From Siphonodentalium dalli (lineage: Eukaryota; Mollusca; Scaphopoda; Gadilida; Siphonodentaliidae): a DNA stretch of 64,000 bases. The notes below the pieces were generated by a model that was not told the origin of the DNA, did not search any database, and worked only from the letters and a program-made list of their open reading frames with translations. Within the stretch, counting starts at the first letter, position 1. Each line of letters opens with the position of its first letter. A program made the position numbers and the translations under genes. Positions 59,333 through 64,000 of the stretch are shown one piece after another. The stretch covers positions 214,472,205 through 214,536,204 of the forward strand of contig CP136064.1 of the NCBI GenBank assembly GCA_032622095.1, in the 5' to 3' direction.

Positions 59333-59998
59333 ATCGCGATGGACTCGAAAACGACCGAGCCGATTTCGATGAAACTTGGTATGTGGGGGTATTTTCTGTC
59401 GGGAAGTGGCATAGGCCTATTAATTTTCAGATCCGAGCTCAACTTTTCACGTGCCGAGGTCAAATCTGTTTTTACGCCGTTTTGCGCTAATATATTTCAG
59501 TTCGGTGCTCACAAATCGATTCGATATAGCGCGAATAATAAATTGCCAGTCATATAATTTGCACGGTTAGAATCTGTGGCGCTTCATCTTTCCAATGATG
59601 TATCACACGCCTGTGTACGTTTAAAGTTTCTACCTTAATTATCGGGAAGAACACAGGACCATTCTTCGCTCATCGAAAAACATTGCGTAAATATATTACG
59701 CCATCAACAAATCGTGACGTGATCGCGTTAACTCTTAACCAGCCGATGTCGCGTTAACTCATCACCGGCCGAGGTATCCGCAAATGACATTGTGCTATAT
59801 ATCTCGGAAACGGGTGGAGCTATCGACTTGAAATTTGGTATGTGTATGTATCTTGCCCCGGATACGAATTTTATCGGGTCGCCGAGCCCGTGCGACGCCA
59901 GCTTCGCGCATGCGCAGACCAGATCTCGGTAACGGGTGGAGCTATCGACTTGAAATTTGGTTTTTGAATAGCCCGGACGAAGTCCGGTCACCTTCTAG
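59274..59998 (+). mobile_element. Helitron B, complete non-autonomous copy
   Basis: The 5' end is TCTATTATATATTTTGGAAG (TC start). Next come (GT)n, TCGATGAAACTTGGTATGTG and an internal part similar to Helitron A (CAGATCCGAGCTCAACTTTT). The 3' end is the stem CCGGACGAAGTCCGG with TCACCTTCTAG, CTAG at 59995-59998. It starts on the very next base after Helitron A. Its length is 725 bp. Confidence 0.8.
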
Positions 59999-60737
59999 TC
60001 TATTATATATTTTGGAAGATCTGTCTGTGTGTGTGTGTGTGTGTGTTCGCGATGAACTCCAAAACGGCCGAGCGGATATCGATGAAACTTGGTATGTGGG
60101 GGTATTTTCGGCCAGGGGGTGGCATGGGCCTATTAATTTGTCCGTGCAACGTGACCTTGACCTTGAAATCGGGTCATTTCAAGGTCAAACTCCCGAATAT
60201 CACGGGATTTCGATGAAACTTGGTACGTGGGGATACCTTCGGCCGGGGAGTGGCATAGGCCTATTAATTTGCCCGTGCGACGTGACCTTGACCTTGAAAT
60301 CGGGTCATTTCAAGGTCAAACGCCCGAATATCACGGGATTTCGATGAAACTTGGTATGTGGGGGTTCATTCGTATGGGGAGTCTCATAAACATATCCATT
60401 TGCCCGTGCGGCGTGACATTGACCTTGAAATCGGGTCAATTCAAGGTCAAATCGCCAATTTTGATGGGATTTCGACGAAATTTTATACATAGGGTTACTT
60501 TTGTCCACTGAGTGTTTTGGATGGGTCAAATCGTGACCCCGACCTGACCTTGACCTTCAAAATGATCAATTCAAGGTCAAATCGGGTAAAACCGGATGGA
60601 TTTCGACGGGCACGTTTGTCGGGTACTTTTGTCCGGGCAGTGTTTTTGACTGGTCAAATCGTGACCCCCACTTGACCTTGACCTTCAAAATGGACAATTC
60701 AAGGTAAAAGCCCGCACGAAGTCGGGTCACCTTCTAG
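59999..60737 (+). mobile_element. Helitron C, complete non-autonomous copy with internal 130-bp repeats
   Basis: It has the same 5' start as Helitron B and ends with CCCGCACGAAGTCGGG (one mismatch in the stem) and TCACCTTCTAG (CTAG at 60734-60737). The body is five approximately 125-130-bp tandem units with GATTTCGATGAAACTTGGTA, GGCATAGGCCTATTAATTTG, TGACCTTGACCTTGAAATCG and TTCAAGGTCAAA. Length 739 bp. Frames through it are repeat artefacts starting with Cys-Val runs from (GT)n. Confidence 0.82.
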
Positions 60738-60760
60738 TATATATATATAGTCACATGTAT

Positions 60761-61326
60761 CACTGTCGGATACCCGTTTAGGTTCGGACATTCCAAGATG
60801 GCGGCGCCCACTTAATCAGATAAACGGTAAGTGTATATATTGTCTCCAAGCAGCAATCAACGACATCTTTCGGTAATACACCTTGAAACAGTTATGTAGG
60901 AATTTGTATGCCCAACACATACGTAACACGCCTTTCGCATGACAGGCATGTGAATTGTTGTATTGGGCGTGTCAAGTCGTTAAAATTTTTAGAAATTTTA
61001 TCGAGGCGGCGATATGTTCGCTTTTTCGTATTTTTCTGGCCCTGGGCTCATGCATCCGCAAATTTATGTATTGTTGTGGGTAGATTAGGTCACCACACAT
61101 CTTCGGAATGCAAAACCGGCGATATTTTTATTGTCTAACTCCGAAAAACGACCTTTGAAAATTTCAAAATGTTCAGGTTCGGATTCGCAACATTCGCGAT
61201 GAGTTTGTTCAGGTTCAGACACAATTTACGTTCAGGTTCGGACAAATTTGGTTCAGGTTCGGACGCATCAAAAACTTCGCATAAAAATGACACGTCGAGG
61301 TACAGTCGCGTTCTTATTGCGTTTTT
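60761..61326 (+). repeat. Left arm of the CACTGTC element, with subterminal GTTCAGGTTCGGA repeats
   Basis: GTTCAGGTTCGGA or a one-base variant occurs at 61171, 61207, 61230 and 61251, and a further TTTAGGTTCGGACATTCC lies 17 bp from the terminus. Together they look like repeated binding sites. Frames such as 60908-61138 are present in both arms and carry no complete domain. Confidence 0.8.
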
Positions 61327-61530
61327 GTGCATTTGAAGATCTATTCGTAAAAGAAACGATAAATGGGGAACACGAGGCATGGTTTTAGCCCACTCGTGAA
61401 TAATTTGGCGGACTTTCTTATTTTATGCGTGTGAGATGTATGCGATCACGTGATTCTCCTCCACATCCACATACGATGCCACGAAGGTCGCCGCACGTAT
61501 AGATGAGCAGATAACTGTCCATAATATAAG

Positions 61531-61622
61531 TTACACGGCTTTTTGATGGGGGATACTGTGTGGTATGCCCCGGTAGAGGCTCGTATCCCCCGAGGCGACC
61601 CCCCCCCTCAACAAGCCGTGTA
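61531..61622. repeat. Hairpin inside the CACTGTC element
   Basis: TTACACGGCTTTTTGATGGGG pairs with an inverted copy ending AAGCCGTGTAA, about 22-bp arms with one or two mismatches around a 45-bp loop. Confidence 0.75.
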
Positions 61623-62912
61623 ATGATGTATTTACCCCCGGTCTCTATTAACACGATTCCCAGACATAAAGCACAGAAACGAGCCACGAACAGTAACTCT
61701 ATTTTGTTAGACTGCTCATACGATGAATGTGATTATATAGCTGTTCCCACAATTTGCCCATAAATACTTGCTGATAGATAGACAATATATATCATGTTTT
61801 GTATCAATAATTGGATGATATATTTGGGTATTCACACAAAACATATTCTTTTCAATATAAGCCTTATGTGTTTTGCCTCATTTCTAAATGTTGAATCCAG
61901 TTACAAGTTAACCATTTGTCACACGACTATTATGCAGAACTATTAATTAGAGCCCGAACATGTTGCGTTCTATTCAGCACTATGCGAACATAGAGAATAC
62001 CTATGGTTTGCCGAATAATACCTGCAATATGCGCATCTTCACGAGCGGCGATATTTCAGGACTATTTATTCGAGAAACTATATGTGTTCTCTTTATGTTA
62101 TGCTTATAGTAAGCAATTCTGCAAAACTACAAGTATGTGTTCATCGAAACAAGAATTTACACGCCGCAGTAGCGAAACTTATGCAAACAATATCAGCAGT
62201 TCCGTTGGCAAATTAAGCATCTCTAAATTTTGGTGGAAAATTTCCTTCATGCGCTTAAGAGAATAGTGCCTACCCAATGGTTGAATATTACAGACAGAAA
62301 CCCAATTAACAAATAACTGAATACGTAATAAAACGGGATCATTTGTTTTTCTTTAGAACTTATCGCAGTAATAGACTATTTTCAGTCTTCCGCGGAATTT
62401 CGCGTAGTTCCATTGATAATAATACACGCGTCAATAATTGTGTACCTTTTTTAAACAGAAGTATCTACAGTGAGATAACGTTTGAAAATTATTATCCATG
62501 CCAAGGTCCTGACGAAAGAGAGCGCATCGTATGTCATTTAAAATTACAGCTATTTCATAGGGAAACATATAACAAACAACGCTTGTCCCCACAACCGTTT
62601 GTAACTAACAATCTGATTGACAACAACGTCACGTTTAAATCATGCACCATGTCCCCGTAACGCTTGGCAGTGGGCGTATAAAAGCACGTGAAACATCGTG
62701 GTTATGAATTACCCTTGAACTAGCAGTTTCACCAATCGTGACATTGTTCTAGCGCTGAGCTTAATTGACGTCACCTAAAACAGGATCGATAGGTCTGCTA
62801 CTGATTTATTCTTATTGGTGCTGATTGGTGTGAATTTATCTGATAACCTATAAAAATCACACCACATTGTAGCTATTGATGTGGGACAAAATCGTTAGCG
62901 CCGTCAACATCG

Positions 62913-63016
62913 TGGGATACAAGGAGATTTAATACCCGGATGTCTCTGTTTTAACCCCTTGGCTCCGCCTCGGGGTTCAAAATCGAGAACCAGGTATTAA
63001 ATATCCATGTATCCCC
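62913..63016. repeat. Imperfect 104-nt snap-back inside the CACTGTC element
   Basis: GGGATACAAGGAGATTTAAT, ACCCGG and TTTTAACCCC on the left pair with GGGGTTCAAAA, CCAGGTATTAAAT and TGTATCCCC on the right, around TTGGCTCCGCCT. It could be a nested MITE or a structured RNA. Confidence 0.65.
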
Positions 63017-63221
63017 GATATTTCAGAAGATAAGTAATAATACCACTGTTGCTCATATGTAAATTGTAATAATTCCCACTAGCTGGTTTATAGTAGATAT
63101 TGCTCGAGAATATTCAACTGTGGCTTTTATCCCATTAATTCGGAGAATTTACCACCTATATTTGGAAATTTCAGCTGACATATTTAGATATAACAAATTA
63201 ACAATGCATGTTCGTTAATAA

Positions 63222-63803
63222 CACGCACAATAAGATCGCGACTGCACCTCGGCATGTCACTTATAGGTAAGGTTTTGATGCGTCCGAACCTGAACTAAAA
63301 TTGTCCGAACCTGAACCAAATTTGTCCGAACCTGAACGTAAATTGTGTCTGAACCTGAACAAAATCATCACGAATGTTGCGAATCCGAACCTGAACATTT
63401 TGAAATTTTCAAAGGTCATTCGGAGTTAGACAATAAAAATATCGCCGGTTTTGCATTCCGAAGATGTGTGGTGACCTAATCTACCCACAACAATAAATAA
63501 ATTTGCGGATGCATGAGCTCAGGGCCAAAAAAATACGAAAAAGCGAACATTTCGCCGCCTCGATAAAATTTCTAAAAATTATGACGACTTGACACGCCAA
63601 ATACAACAATTCACATGCCTGTCATGCGAAAGGCGTGTTACGTATATGTTGGGCATACAAATTCCTACATAACTGTTTCAAGGTGTATCACCAAAAGATG
63701 TCGTTGATTGCTGCTTGGAGACAATATATACACTTACCGTCTATTTGCTTAAGTGGACGCCGCCATCATGGAATGTCCGAACCTAAATGGGTATCCGACA
63801 GTG
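63222..63803 (-). repeat. Right arm of the CACTGTC element
   Basis: This is the mirror of the left arm, with substitutions every few tens of bases and small indels. It carries the complement TCCGAACCTGAAC four times between about 63283 and 63395. Confidence 0.85.
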
Positions 63804-64000
63804 TGTATGCCGCCACAGTATGCGTGTCAGACGCCTGTACTGCGGTGCCCGCAAACAATAATCCACCTTTACTTCCAGAGAGAAACACATGCGTCGCAAT
63901 TCTGCGTAAATACACGTATTGTCAATTCAGAGCACAAACACACGTGCTGTCCTTGCACGGTATATGCACATGTATGTATGCAAGCTATATGTATACAGGT

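Larger units (their letters stand above)
60761..63803. mobile_element. Long-TIR element, 3.0 kb, CACTGTC termini and 5-bp duplication (Transib/RAG-like geometry)
   Basis: The outer edges are inverted copies beginning CACTGTCGGATACCC. TGTAT flanks both sides (60756-60760 and 63804-63808). Arms are about 566 and 582 bp (to about 61326 and from about 63222). Five-bp duplications together with CAC-initial termini (heptamer-like CACWRTG) are established for Transib and RAG-like transposons; here the seventh base is C rather than G. No transposase frame is visible in the 1.9-kb interior, so it would be a non-autonomous member. CMC-type elements also start CAC but usually give 2-4 bp duplications. 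Confidence 0.7.

Noticed and set aside
59183-60347. Reading frames of 94-170 codons at 59-60 kb
   Set aside because: They run through (GT)n tracts (alternating Cys-Val) and through 130-bp Helitron repeats; the repeated peptides follow the DNA repeat.
60908-61138. Frame with a GHHTSSECK phrase resembling a zinc knuckle
   Set aside because: Only one Cys is in range and the CxxC half is missing. The frame lies in an inverted arm and appears by symmetry at the other end too.
1-64000. tRNA, rRNA or snRNA genes
   Set aside because: I looked for A/B-box pairs and acceptor-stem symmetry at GGTTC-containing sites (for example near 5995 and 62975). None had a matching cloverleaf; the site near 62975 is part of a larger palindrome.

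Overview
The window looks like AT-rich, non-coding animal DNA, most likely from a marine invertebrate of lophotrochozoan or mollusc type. That guess rests on the mixture of CR1/Jockey-like and L1/Tx1-like LINE remnants, Helitrons with (GT)n-rich 5' parts, and hAT, piggyBac and mariner-type MITEs. It is an inference, since no species-diagnostic gene is present. I found no intact host gene, rRNA, tRNA or CRISPR array. Nearly every long reading frame belongs to a transposon or is a by-product of simple or inverted repeats. The one gene-like exception is a broken tyrosine-recombinase (Crypton-like) gene remnant at about 45.95-48.56 kb.

Layout. About 2.4-12.8 kb: one nearly full-length but decayed LINE (tandem 5' monomers, ORF1, endonuclease, reverse transcriptase, zinc-finger-like C terminus, 3' UTR). 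It is split in the middle of the RT domain, just after the catalytic ADD, by a 4.8-kb foldback element whose arms end in head-to-head minisatellites. 14.5-15.8 kb: a piggyBac-like MITE and a TTAA-flanked 0.58-kb MITE with a second copy at 30.2 kb. 15.8-23.3 kb: mostly featureless. 23.3-24.1 kb: 3' fragment of a second LINE. 24.2-27.2 kb: an inverted structure with a Helitron 3' end on each side and 360-bp repeats in the middle. 28-28.8 kb: a third LINE tail on the minus strand. 31.57-39.64 kb: an 8.1-kb foldback with about 2.5-kb arms and an apparent 8-bp target duplication. A 5'-truncated L1-like LINE with a 14-bp target duplication sits in its left arm.

40-58 kb: hAT element with perfect 8-bp duplications (44.81-45.60 kb), the recombinase remnant, several MITEs, a 1.2-kb foldback built from minisatellite and hAT-like ends (53.2-54.4 kb), perfect snap-back palindromes and a mariner-type MITE. 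58.5-60.74 kb: three head-to-tail Helitrons joined without spacer. 60.76-63.80 kb: a 3.0-kb element with about 570-bp inverted arms starting CACTGTC and flanked by a 5-bp duplication, a geometry that recalls Transib/RAG-like transposons.

How it fits together. About 20 of the 64 kb lie in long inverted (foldback) structures of at least five unrelated families. None of them encodes a recognisable transposase, so they would have to be mobilised in trans. Nesting gives a relative order: the first LINE is older than the foldback inside it, and the 8.1-kb foldback is older than the L1-like copy in its arm. All identifications are from reading the sequence and no database search was possible.
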